Shown here: piece after piece, positions 50,226 through 58,589 of the stretch
Layout of the letters: the number at the start of each line of letters is the position of its first letter
Numbering within the stretch: the stretch's first letter is position 1
NCBI RefSeq assembly: GCF_013166655.1
Contig: NZ_JABKCA010000021.1
Location: 1 to 64,000, forward strand
DNA: 64,000 nt
Direction: 5' to 3'
Source: Lentimicrobium sp. L6
GTDB lineage: Bacteria > Bacteroidota > Bacteroidia > Bacteroidales > UBA12170
Notes under the pieces: generated by a model
Database searches by the model: none
Told to the model about the DNA's origin: nothing
What the model saw: the letters and a program-made list of their open reading frames with translations, nothing else
Translations under genes and position numbers: made by a program

Positions 50226-50815
50226 AAGGCTATATTTTTATCCCAACTATTTATCCACTTTGAGTGGTGAGAAGCAGACACCATAGTTTTATTCTCAAAT
50301 TTGGATAAACAAGATATGAGTTGGTCTATAGAATCCTCATCAAGAGATGCTGTGGGTTCATCCATTAAAATGATGTCTTTATCCATACTTAAACATATGG
50401 CTATGATGATTCTTTGCTTTTGTCCACCACTGATTTTAGAAAAGTCTGAGCTCAGTATTGATACTGCTAGGCCTAATTCTAATAGTAATTCCTCTACCTT
50501 ATTTTTTTGTCCTGACCATTCCATCAAATCCATTAGTTCTAAGCCATTATTTACCGGCAAATTAATGTTTTGAGGAATCCATATCATCTGATTACGAATA
50601 ACCTTAATATTTTCTGGATTTATTTGAAGCTTATTGATTTCTATTGTTCCTAGATTGGGAATCACATAAGCCATCAGCATCTTCAAAATGGTGGATTTTC
50701 CTTTTCCTGAAGCTCCACTAATACAAACTTTTTCTCCTGGTTCAATGGAAAAGGATAAATCCTTAAATATTAGTTTCTCAGCAAAACTGAGCTCTAGATG
50801 ATTGACTTTAATCAT
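50222..50815 (-). CDS. fetA: FetA-like ABC transporter ATPase
   Basis: The 197-aa ATPase has Walker A GASGKGKST, the Q-loop in WIPQNINLP, the signature ISGGQKQRI, Walker B DIILMDEPTASLD and a switch His in SASHHSKW. It is short (no C-terminal extension), as expected for FetA/YbbL. It is directly upstream of, and overlaps by 4 bp, the FetB-like permease gene. Confidence 0.87.
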   Translation of the reverse strand: MIKVNHLELSFAEKLIFKDLSFSIEPGEKVCISGASGKGKSTILKMLMAYVIPNLGTIEINKLQINPENIKVIRNQMIWIPQNINLPVNNGLELMDLMEWSGQKNKVEELLLELGLAVSILSSDFSKISGGQKQRIIIAICLSMDKDIILMDEPTASLDEDSIDQLISCLSKFENKTMVSASHHSKWINSWDKNIAL

Positions 50816-50907
50816 GAAATAAATGCATCTTTTTATTAATCATTCAAAGATATAGTTAAATTTTAATCTAAAAAACGGGTTCTCATTGAAATAAAAGCTA
50901 ATATTTC

Positions 50908-52329
50908 TCAACCGGCCAAGGCTTCAATTTCATCCAATAATAATTCAAAATTCTTCGTAGTCGTTTTAGGATTCATGATGGTAGTTCTCATAAAAACCTC
51001 ACCTTTCAAACTAGTCTGTACAATATAAAACTTCCCCTGCTCCAATAATTGCTGACGAAGTTGTGCGTTTATACTATTAAGCTCCTCTTTAGATTTCCCT
51101 TGAGGATGATAGCGGAAACAAACGATATTGGTATCTGGTTCGATTGCCAATTCAAAATTTAATCGTGTTGATATTATACCAGCTAATTCTTTACCCAAAT
51201 CGTATAAGGTGGTCACATATTCATCGAATATTTCTTCACCATAGAATTTGAACAAAATATAAAACTGAATGCTCATCATCCTTTTGGTGCATTCAAAGGA
51301 TTTAATGGCTATATTATACCATTGTTCTTCTTCTTTCTTACTTAATAAATACACTGCCTTCTGACTAAAAGTAGCATAGGAATGGTTTTTATTTTTAAAT
51401 AAAAGAAAAGTCATAATAGTAGGCGTCATCAGCATTTTATGCCCATCTATCACCACCGAATCAGCACGGTGGATTCCTTTTAGATAATGCTTATATTTTT
51501 TTGAGAATATAGCTGCTCCTCCATGGGCTCCATCCACATGAAACCAAAGCTTCTTGGCTTCACAAAAGTCGGCGATAGCTTCCAAATCGTCATACATACC
51601 TGTGGAAGTAGAAGGAGCGCTTCCCACTACTGCCATCACCCTTATGCCATCTGACTTGGCTTTCTGGTAATGCTCCTCCAACAATTCTGTTTTCATGGCA
51701 TAATTCTTATCCACAGGAATCTTTATCATTCCAGCAGCACCCATACCCATGATTCTCACAGCTCTATCCACACAATAATGGGCTTCAGAAGAAACCATAA
51801 TTCCTAATTTTTCTGAGCTTCCTTCTTCCCAAACATCTTTTTCAACCATGGCTTTTCTAGCTGAAAGTAAAGCAGTAAGATTAGCTAATGTTCCGCCATG
51901 AGTAATATATCCATCGGAATTGTCATCATAGCCTATTCTTTGATTTAAATCATCTATCACTACTTTTTCTATGGCGGTACCAGCGGCTCCCATTTCATAA
52001 ATGGCCATTCCATTATTGAGCAAGGAACTCGTAAAACTAGCCAAGGCTCCTAAAGGTGCAGGTGGCGATACCTGATGCCCCATATAATTGGCATGGTGAA
52101 TATTTACCGAACCCTCTAAAATATCCTGAAAGAATGCCTTTGGTGAATTCTTGTCCATCTCATATTGCTGCCAAAACTCTAATCTTTCGGCTGGAGATTT
52201 CCAATGCTGTACTAGTGTTTCTTCTTTATTAGCCTCCTCTAAATGTTCACTTAAGAGATCTACTAATTCGTGACCAAATTCTTTAAATTTCTGGGCGTCG
52301 TATACCGTGGATAGTTTTTTGCTCTTCAT
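50908..52329 (-). CDS. PLP-dependent group II amino acid decarboxylase
   Basis: The 473-aa protein has the group II decarboxylase pattern: HVDGAHGGAAIFS and the PLP-binding Lys298 in VIDGHKMLMTP. Family members decarboxylate aromatic amino acids, glutamate or 2,4-diaminobutyrate. The N-terminal HHANYMGHQVSPPAPLGALA resembles the diaminobutyrate/aromatic branch. Substrate cannot be assigned. It is a single gene. Confidence 0.87.
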   Translation of the reverse strand: MKSKKLSTVYDAQKFKEFGHELVDLLSEHLEEANKEETLVQHWKSPAERLEFWQQYEMDKNSPKAFFQDILEGSVNIHHANYMGHQVSPPAPLGALASFTSSLLNNGMAIYEMGAAGTAIEKVVIDDLNQRIGYDDNSDGYITHGGTLANLTALLSARKAMVEKDVWEEGSSEKLGIMVSSEAHYCVDRAVRIMGMGAAGMIKIPVDKNYAMKTELLEEHYQKAKSDGIRVMAVVGSAPSTSTGMYDDLEAIADFCEAKKLWFHVDGAHGGAAIFSKKYKHYLKGIHRADSVVIDGHKMLMTPTIMTFLLFKNKNHSYATFSQKAVYLLSKKEEEQWYNIAIKSFECTKRMMSIQFYILFKFYGEEIFDEYVTTLYDLGKELAGIISTRLNFELAIEPDTNIVCFRYHPQGKSKEELNSINAQLRQQLLEQGKFYIVQTSLKGEVFMRTTIMNPKTTTKNFELLLDEIEALAG

Positions 52330-52424
52330 GTTGATTTAAGGATAAAAATTAATGCCACTAAGGTAAATTAAATTACAAATATTTCAGCTTCTTTTCATCC
52401 CATTTTTATTTAAAAAAAATCAAA

Positions 52425-52853
52425 TTAAAACAAGTCCACAAGATTAATTACTAACTCCATGTCTCCATTAATTTCAAAACAAGCATCTTCAAAATCTGGA
52501 GGACCCATTTTAGCTTTGGCATTATTAGAAAATCCAAATAATTCTTTGGGCATTCCAATCCAATTGGTGTCCAAATCTCCGTCTTCATCTTCGTCATGAA
52601 ATAATGATATGGCATATTTACCATAAGGCAGATCGTAGAAAACAAACTCAAACTTCATAGATTCCACAGGTATACTTTCTCCAATAAAATAATCTTTACT
52701 CTTATCATAATTCTCTGCGTTATCATAAACAGCAAAGTTCATGGTTCCTTTTGCATTTTGAATGCCGTTTACTATAATGGTGAGGTTAGCTGATTGACTA
52801 TACAGTGATGCAATAGACAATGTAAATAATAGTGAGATTAATATACTTTTCAT
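52425..52853 (-). CDS. DUF2141 domain secreted protein
   Basis: The 142-aa protein has a signal peptide (SILISLLFTLSIASLYSQ) and the DUF2141 pattern: LTIIVNGIQNAKGTMNFAVYD, the FYDLPYGKYAISLFHDEDEDG turn with an acidic, possibly calcium-binding loop (DEDEDGDLD), and GFSNNAKAKMGPPDFEDA. Function unknown; such proteins are common in Bacteroidota. Confidence 0.9.
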   Translation of the reverse strand: MKSILISLLFTLSIASLYSQSANLTIIVNGIQNAKGTMNFAVYDNAENYDKSKDYFIGESIPVESMKFEFVFYDLPYGKYAISLFHDEDEDGDLDTNWIGMPKELFGFSNNAKAKMGPPDFEDACFEINGDMELVINLVDLF

Positions 52854-52899
52854 TCAAAGGTTTTTAATATAATAATTGAGTATCTTAAAACTGACAAAA

Positions 52900-53361
52900 T
52901 TAATTATTATCTAATATCTCACCATTTTCATTATGAATTAATGTGGTTTCAATAAAACCATCCTCCGATAGCACCTCTGGCAATATTTCTCTAATAAAGC
53001 CTATAAGATTGATTTTATAAACATCAGAAGTCTTTACCCAATGCAATTCACCTTCGTCACAAGAAATCTCCTGTCCATTAAAATCACTACAAGTATAAAC
53101 GAATAAAATCCAAGAGGAATTTTTGCCTTGAAGTAAGGTTTTAACTACTCCTTTGAGCTGCAAGTTATTTGCTCGATATCCTGTTTCTTCTTTAATTTCT
53201 CTGATGCATGATTCTTTGATATCCTCCTCAAAATGAGTCTTCCCACCAACTCCAGTATACATAGATTTCATGGGCTCTCTAGAACGCTCCAAAAGCAATA
53301 TGCTATCTTTTACTTGATCAATTAGGAAACATACCGTTCCAATGGTTATTTTCTTTTCCAT
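52900..53361 (-). CDS. NUDIX hydrolase
   Basis: From the Met at 53361 the protein is 153 aa; the 22-residue extension up to 53427 looks unlike coding sequence and lacks conservation expected before the first strand KITIGTVCFLID. The Nudix box is complete: GKTHFEEDIKESCIREIKEE followed by TGY. These enzymes hydrolyse nucleoside diphosphate derivatives; the short form is like MutT/8-oxo-dGTP enzymes, but specificity is not readable. Confidence 0.88.
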   Translation of the reverse strand: MEKKITIGTVCFLIDQVKDSILLLERSREPMKSMYTGVGGKTHFEEDIKESCIREIKEETGYRANNLQLKGVVKTLLQGKNSSWILFVYTCSDFNGQEISCDEGELHWVKTSDVYKINLIGFIREILPEVLSEDGFIETTLIHNENGEILDNN

Positions 53362-53966
53362 ATTCAAAGATAAATAAAGAATTAGCTTTCGAGCATTGAA
53401 ACCCTTAACTTCTTTGGGCACACACATTCAAGCTTTTTTTTAATTCCAACCAACTGAAATACTGATCTTTAAAAATTTGTATTTAGCAATTAGTATCTAT
53501 TCCTCTTACGTGAACCTAAAAATGAATTTCATGGAATTTTCAAACTTTTCTAAGCAAACATGCCCTAGTTTTACCACTAAGGGCTTAAAAGTCAACTCAA
53601 AGAACACGAAATCAAGCTCTTACTTTTATTAACTTTTAGCTACCCGTATTTACCTTTATGCTTGAGTTTTAAGATCAAATTTTGTTGTTTTTCTATATAT
53701 GCAACCTTGGTTTATCTGATGGGCTTGCTCTGCTTATTTTCTTAGAGAAGACTAATCCTCAATTCGTCCATCCTTTGTTTTTCGTAAATATAATATTTTG
53801 CAAACTTAGCTTGGGATAATCCATAGGGCTTTATTATTTACCTCTAAAAATCAGGAATTAAATCAACTCACCATCCAATTGTTTAAAAAACTCCAAATAT
53901 TCCTTAAAAAATAAAGCCTTCCAATAAAAATTGGTACTTTTGCAAAAATGCTAATTTAGAATTATT
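53362..53966. other. Long intergenic region upstream of lpdA
   Basis: These 605 bp are AT-rich and hold no gene I can support. There is a small hairpin near 53562-53584 (GCCCTAG/CTAAGGGC with one bulge) and the lpdA promoter element at the right end. The distance suggests regulatory sequence or decayed DNA. Confidence 0.5.
53935..53942 (+). promoter_or_regulatory. Putative -7 element for lpdA
   Basis: TACTTTTG (TAnnTTTG form) ends 24 bp before the lpdA ATG. Confidence 0.55.
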
Positions 53967-55358
53967 ATGAATTACGATATTATAGTTTTAGGTAGTGGTC
54001 CTGGCGGATACGTTGCTGCCATCAGAGCTACTCAATTAGGAAAAAAAGTAGCTGTTATTGAAAAAGCCGAATTAGGTGGAATATGCCTCAACTGGGGATG
54101 TATTCCAACTAAAGCCTTATTAAAAAGTGCTGAGGTTTATAATTATGCCAAGCATGCTGGTGATTATGGCGTAAAGGTTTCAGGTGAGATTGAAGCTGAT
54201 TTTGATGCCATAGTAAAAAGAAGCCGTGGCGTTGCTGAAGGCATGAGTAAGGGAATTCAATTTCTTTTCAAAAAGAATAAAGTAGATTTAATTTCTGGTT
54301 TTGGAAAACTAAAACCAGGTAAAAAAATAGAAGTAACCGATGCGGATGGAAAAGTCACTGAATACAGTGCCGAAAACATCATCATTGCCACTGGTGCTCG
54401 TTCACGCGAATTACCAAACCTTCCTCAAGATGGAAATAAGATTATCGGTTATAGAAAAGCCATGACTTTAGACAAAAAACCAGAATCTATGGTTGTTGTG
54501 GGTTCTGGAGCCATTGGTTCTGAATTTGCTCATTTTTATAATAGCATAGGTACCAAGGTTACTTTAGTTGAGTTTATGGACAATATCGTTCCAGTGGAAG
54601 ATATAGACGTGAGTAAGCAATTGGGCAGAAGCTTCAAAAAAGCCGGTATTAAAGTGATGGTGAAAAGTGAAGTTTTAAGCGTAGATACTACTGGTGACAA
54701 ATGCCAGGTTTTAATTAAGACCAAAAAAGGTGAAGAAACTGTTGAAGCTGATATCGTTCTTTCTGCTGTTGGAATTCAAACCAATATTGAAGGAATCGGA
54801 TTAGAGGAGGTTGGAATTGATGTAGATCGCGGTAAAGTATTGGTTGACGAGTTTTACAAGACCAATGTAGAAGGATATTATGCCATTGGCGATATCGTTC
54901 CTGGTCCTGCTTTGGCTCATACTGCAAGTCACGAAGGAATCATCTGCGTTGAAAAAATCGCAGGTCATCATCCCACACCATTAGATTATGGAAATAATCC
55001 AGGTTGTACCTATACTCAGCCAGAAATCGCCAGTGTTGGTTTAACAGAAGCACAAGCCAAAGAAGCCGGACACGAAATCAAAGTGGGTAAATTCCCATTC
55101 TCTGCTAGTGGAAAAGCCAGTGCTGCTGGACATAAAGACGGTTTTGTAAAAGTAATCTTCGATGCCAAATATGGTGAGTGGTTAGGTTGCCACATGATTG
55201 GTGATCACGTTACTGAGATGATTGCGGAAGCTGTAGTAGCTCGTAAACTAGAAACTACAGGACGTGAAATCATTGAAGCAGTTCACCCCCATCCTACTAT
55301 GTCAGAAGCTATTATGGAAGCGGTTGCGGATGCTTATGGTGAAGTGATTCATATATAG
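53967..55358 (+). CDS. lpdA: Dihydrolipoamide dehydrogenase (E3), chimeric 3' end
   Basis: The 463-aa protein has the FAD motif GSGPGGYVAAIRA, the redox disulfide GGICLNWGCIPTKAL, the NAD-binding GSGAIGSEFAHFY and the interface His-Glu dyad in HPHPTMSEAIME. It re-oxidises lipoyl groups of 2-oxoacid dehydrogenases or the glycine cleavage system. No partner E1/E2 genes are adjacent. The last 59 codons occur again 4,484 bp downstream; because an integrase gene follows directly, the present 3' end is probably element-derived and the distant one is the original. The protein sequence is unaffected. Confidence 0.95.
   Translation: MNYDIIVLGSGPGGYVAAIRATQLGKKVAVIEKAELGGICLNWGCIPTKALLKSAEVYNYAKHAGDYGVKVSGEIEADFDAIVKRSRGVAEGMSKGIQFLFKKNKVDLISGFGKLKPGKKIEVTDADGKVTEYSAENIIIATGARSRELPNLPQDGNKIIGYRKAMTLDKKPESMVVVGSGAIGSEFAHFYNSIGTKVTLVEFMDNIVPVEDIDVSKQLGRSFKKAGIKVMVKSEVLSVDTTGDKCQVLIKTKKGEETVEADIVLSAVGIQTNIEGIGLEEVGIDVDRGKVLVDEFYKTNVEGYYAIGDIVPGPALAHTASHEGIICVEKIAGHHPTPLDYGNNPGCTYTQPEIASVGLTEAQAKEAGHEIKVGKFPFSASGKASAAGHKDGFVKVIFDAKYGEWLGCHMIGDHVTEMIAEAVVARKLETTGREIIEAVHPHPTMSEAIMEAVADAYGEVIHI
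55178..55358 (+). repeat. Left attachment repeat (attL), 3' end of lpdA
   Basis: This is the left copy of the 181-bp direct repeat. It starts at GTGGTTAGGTTG and ends at the lpdA stop (TAG here, TAA in the far copy). It encodes the E3 dimer-interface segment with the catalytic His-Glu dyad. Confidence 0.9.
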
Positions 55359-55384
55359 ATAGCCGATATAAAAAGATTAATCAG

Positions 55385-55420
55385 AGAGTGAATGTTTGCG
55401 AAAATGTTTGCTCTTTTTTT
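55385..55420 (+). terminator. Element-borne terminator behind lpdA
   Basis: A 13-bp stem (AGAGTGAATGTTT with AAATGTTTGCTCT, four G-U pairs) closes on a GCGA tetraloop of the GNRA class and runs into seven Ts. It lies 26 bp after the lpdA stop and ahead of the integrase gene, so it ends lpdA transcription and isolates the integrase from it. Confidence 0.8.
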
Positions 55421-55430
55421 GTGCATTTAT

Positions 55431-55459
55431 TTTTCAATCGAAAGCTATCCGCTTATAAT
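55431..55459 (+). promoter_or_regulatory. Putative sigma70-like promoter of the integrase gene
   Basis: TATAAT (55454-55459) lies 17 bp after TTTTCA (55431-55436) and ends 8 bp before the ATG. The leader would be extremely short. It differs from the TAnnTTTG elements seen elsewhere in the window. Confidence 0.45.
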
Positions 55460-55467
55460 ACCTAATT

Positions 55468-56637
55468 ATGAGTGTAAGTTTAAAAATTGTACTTAGAAAA
55501 AAGAATACGAAAGACCAAACCCATCCTGTAAAGCTAAGAGTTACAAACCTTAGAAAATCAAATTATATTGCTTTAGGTATTCATTTAAGCGATAAGGATT
55601 TTAATAAGTTAATCAAGGGCAAAAAGTTACCAGAGGACATAAAGAAACTAAGAGCAAAAGTTATTAATGCTGAAAACAAAGCTCAGAAGATAATTGAAGA
55701 ATTACCAGAGTATTCCTTTAAAGAGTTTAAAAGCCTTTTTCAAGGCATACCAATCCAGAAGGTCAATAAGAGCTTAGTACATCTATTCAATAGTTATATT
55801 GCTAGATTAGAAGCAGAACATAGAAAAGTTAGTGCTAATAATTACAAATCTACACTAAAGCACATTAAAGATTTTATTGTTGATATTGAAATAAATAAAA
55901 TTGATAAAAAACTCCTTGGAGGTTTTAAAAACTATCTATTAGGTACTGGACTAAGTTCTACGACTGCAAGAATTTATCTAATTACTTTCAAAGCTGTTAT
56001 CAATGCAAATAATGAATTAATAGACACAAACCCATTTATTGGATTCCAATTACCCAAATCAAGGGATAATAAGCGAGCAATACCCATGCAAGACTTAAAA
56101 AAACTCCTTGAGTATAATTTTCAGAATCAAAAGCATCAATTATATATTGACTTATTCAGGTTTAGTTTTTACTGTGCAGGTATTAATATTAAAGATATTC
56201 TGTTACTAAAAGAATCTAATATCAATGGTGATTATATTGAATTTATTAGAGAAAAGACTAAACACAAATCGCCAAAACTTATTAGAGTTTTTATCTTAGA
56301 CGAAGCTCGAAATATCATAAGGAAGTATAATTCAGAAAGTTCAGCTTATCTATTTCCTGTACTCTCCAATGAAGATTCTGATTATTTATTTAAAACTGTA
56401 AACAATACTGTATTAAATGTAAATAGAAGGCTTAAAAAAGCTTGTAATGACATTGGAATACAAAGAGTAATGACATACCATGCACGACATACCTATGCAA
56501 CAACATTAATGAATAAAGGCATTAGCATTGCTTTCATTAGTTCTAGTCTTGGCCATGCGAACATAGCAACTACGCAACACTATTTAGGCAACTTTACAGA
56601 TAAACAAATGGAAGCAAACATGAAGAAACTTATATAG
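55468..56637 (+). CDS. Tyrosine recombinase / integrase (Bacteroidota type)
   Basis: The 389-aa protein has an N-terminal arm-binding domain (SLKIVLRKKNTKDQTHPVKL; YIALGIHLSDKDFNKL), a SAM-like core-binding domain (about 105-205) and a C-terminal catalytic domain. Visible catalytic residues are Arg340 in YHARHTYAT, His363 in SLGHANI and nucleophile Tyr372 in TTQHYLG. The first catalytic Arg is replaced by Asn (CAGINIKDIL), and the box II His position is Tyr337; both are seen in Bacteroidota integrases such as the IntDOT type. It sits just inside attL, the standard place for an integrase acting on the adjacent site. Confidence 0.93.
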   Translation: MSVSLKIVLRKKNTKDQTHPVKLRVTNLRKSNYIALGIHLSDKDFNKLIKGKKLPEDIKKLRAKVINAENKAQKIIEELPEYSFKEFKSLFQGIPIQKVNKSLVHLFNSYIARLEAEHRKVSANNYKSTLKHIKDFIVDIEINKIDKKLLGGFKNYLLGTGLSSTTARIYLITFKAVINANNELIDTNPFIGFQLPKSRDNKRAIPMQDLKKLLEYNFQNQKHQLYIDLFRFSFYCAGINIKDILLLKESNINGDYIEFIREKTKHKSPKLIRVFILDEARNIIRKYNSESSAYLFPVLSNEDSDYLFKTVNNTVLNVNRRLKKACNDIGIQRVMTYHARHTYATTLMNKGISIAFISSSLGHANIATTQHYLGNFTDKQMEANMKKLI

Positions 56638-57207
56638 CCCATAGCAGGCTTTTTAAGCACCCTAGAGGCTCTTTTTTACACCAAATAAACACGTTTTAAA
56701 ACAGCATGAAAGACCTTTAAAAACAGTTCTTTGAAATCATGAAATTAATAGATTGTAAAATATTTTAATGCAATTAGCTTGCTTATATTTTAATTCAGAA
56801 AAGCCGATATAAAGAAGTTAATTGGTTTAATCTTGAGTATGTTTTACATAAAAATACAGTCTGTTTTGAAAAATAATTCAAAAAAACACTTGACAAACCT
56901 CCTTTTATGTCGTATATTGCCATAACAGTGTAGTTCAACTATCCTTCCAAAGTAAAATAAATAAAGAAGAATTAAGAGAGAATAAAGAGATTACAGCAAA
57001 GCAAAAAGAAAGTCAGGATAGTATAACTTGGATATCATCAAGAGACTATAGATTTTCTGCTATATCGGCTTCTTTAAAAGCACTTCAAAGCACCATTCTA
57101 AAAGTTTCAATAATATTCAAGTTTCTGAGTACACTAGAGTTCATTATTTTGAATTCTAAAGATTTAGGGAGTGTATTTTACCTCCCTTTGATTAAAAACT
57201 AAAATAT
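56638..57207. other. Non-coding region with promoter and long leader in the element
   Basis: These 570 bp separate the integrase from the next gene. They hold two AGCCGATATA copies (56802 plus, 57061 minus), a strong sigma70-like promoter (56889-56917), and in the predicted leader an 8-bp inverted repeat ACTATCCT/AGGATAGT (56937-56944, 57015-57022) enclosing 70 nt. No short gene with a good start was seen. Confidence 0.6.
56889..56917 (+). promoter_or_regulatory. Strong sigma70-consensus promoter in the element
   Basis: TTGACA (56889-56894), a 17-bp spacer and TATATT (56912-56917). This is a near-perfect match to the E. coli-type consensus, unusual for Bacteroidota. Transcription would start near 56925, leaving a leader of about 280 nt before the ATG at 57208. 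Confidence 0.6.
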
Positions 57208-58245
57208 ATGGTACACAATGAAGAAATTAGAGAAGAGTTTTTGCAAGAAGTCAACAAATCAAATCAATACTCTAGTAATTATGAATTTGAGGGGATAATA
57301 GATGAAGAAACATATAAAGGTTTAAATTGGATTTATAATGTTAGAATAGACTTAAACACTAAGTCATCAAATATTAAATATGAGATGAATTTACAAGATG
57401 AAATAAACAACCTAGAATCTGAAACCCAAACAAGCTTTTATCAGTCTGTTTTTAGAAAGTATAAAGGCAATATTGATAGCAATATAGAATACATAATATA
57501 TAGATTAAAGCATCCATACAAAACATTTCAGCTGCAATTTGATTTGCGTAGATTTAACGAAAAGAATGCTTTAGGACTTTTAAGAGGTCATCTGGTAAGA
57601 TTTATATTACTCAATCCCAAATTGAGAAATTGGGAGATTTTATACAAGGTTTTTCATCTGGCTGTTTCAAGGATTAATAAGTACTCAGAAGCATCAATAG
57701 GCAGACCCGATATAGTTCGAACCTCACTTGTAGAACAAGCCTTAAATGATACCCAATGGTTAGGAGACGAATTGGATATTGTAAATGAACAGATTAAAAT
57801 TGAAATGGAGAAACACCAAAAAAAAGTGGATAGTCAATGGGTTAGTACCTTTGATGAAATTGAATATACAGTTGATATAACAGCAGATTATTACAGAAGA
57901 CTAAGCTTTGCAAACGACAATTACTGGTACACTGGTTTATATGGTCCAACAAATAGAGAGATATGTTTCAATGTTGAAAACAAATATAAGAGCATAACAA
58001 AATATGATGATATCAATGAGTCTGTTGATTCCTTAATTAATGATGGTGTATTCGTAAGCTATGAAACAATTAAGGAGAAGCTTAATGGCAGAGGGGAAAG
58101 ACAAATAAGAGAAGTTATTCATGACAGGAAGAAAGAAATTGTTATGCATAACAGAAACAAATTTGGAATTGTACAATACAAGACATATTTGAAGAGAAAT
58201 GCAGAACATCTGATGAATGATGAAATTTTTACCTCACCTGCTTAA
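57208..58245 (+). CDS. Unrecognised 345-aa element protein, possible C-terminal DNA-binding region
   Basis: I do not recognise this protein. It has no signal peptide or membrane segment and is probably cytoplasmic. The N-terminal 110 residues are charged and helical/strand mixed; the middle (LRGHLVRFILLNPKLRNWEI, RPDIVRTSLVEQALNDTQWL) is helical; the C-terminal part (GVFVSYETIKEKLNGRGERQ, IREVIHDRKKEIVMHNRNK) looks like a winged or helix-turn-helix DNA-binding segment. It is the largest cargo gene and might be a replication initiator, excision factor or regulator. It has its own promoter upstream and an arm-type motif on both sides. Confidence 0.7.
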   Translation: MVHNEEIREEFLQEVNKSNQYSSNYEFEGIIDEETYKGLNWIYNVRIDLNTKSSNIKYEMNLQDEINNLESETQTSFYQSVFRKYKGNIDSNIEYIIYRLKHPYKTFQLQFDLRRFNEKNALGLLRGHLVRFILLNPKLRNWEILYKVFHLAVSRINKYSEASIGRPDIVRTSLVEQALNDTQWLGDELDIVNEQIKIEMEKHQKKVDSQWVSTFDEIEYTVDITADYYRRLSFANDNYWYTGLYGPTNREICFNVENKYKSITKYDDINESVDSLINDGVFVSYETIKEKLNGRGERQIREVIHDRKKEIVMHNRNKFGIVQYKTYLKRNAEHLMNDEIFTSPA

Positions 58246-58589
58246 CAGAACTGTTTGTCTAGGAGGGGTAAAAACTTTCTGTCTTCATTGATTAAGATTC
58301 AGTTACAAAATATTTATTTGTAAGATAAATGTCAAAAGTAACCAAAAAAACATTGTTAATTTTTCATCTATATCGGCTTTTAAAATGTTCTTAATGAATA
58401 TCAATACAAAATATTAAAAGTCATTTAAGAATTGAGAAATTAAACTATGGTTTAGAAAAAGCCGCTAGAAAAGAAAGTTTGCGTTTTGGTAATATCGTTG
58501 CACCAGCAATAGCAACAATTAAATACAACTAATAATTAATGATTAGAGCATCTTATTTTAGCAATATTATAGGTTTTTAAGGGAAATTA
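58246..58589. other. Non-coding region between convergent element genes
   Basis: This 344-bp gap lies between the convergent 345-aa and 164-aa genes. It contains one AGCCGATATA copy (minus, 58369-58378) and the short open fragment described separately. No clear terminator hairpin was seen. Confidence 0.5.
58398..58532 (+). pseudogene. Possible remnant of a small protein (C-terminal fragment)
   Basis: Between a TGA at 58395 and a TAA at 58530 one frame reads ...EKLNYGLEKAARKESLRFG and then NIVAPAIATIKYN, with a protein-like composition that its AT-rich surroundings lack. There is no ATG, so it looks like the tail of a lost gene. I cannot assign the parent family. Confidence 0.3.

Larger units (their letters stand above)
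55361..58378. repeat. Four dispersed copies of AGCCGATATA, candidate integrase arm sites
   Basis: Exact copies are at 55361-55370 (plus), 56802-56811 (plus), 57061-57070 (minus) and 58369-58378 (minus). The first two share 18 of 22 bases when extended rightwards (AGCCGATATAAA... TTAAT). The first copy starts 2 bp after the lpdA stop. A degenerate copy may be at 59273-59282. I noticed none outside the element. Tyrosine recombinases often bind such short arm-type repeats. Confidence 0.6.

Noticed and set aside
56638-57207. Retron or other reverse-transcriptase-linked RNA in the element
   Set aside because: No reverse transcriptase motif is present in any element gene; the inverted repeat in the leader is too weak by itself.
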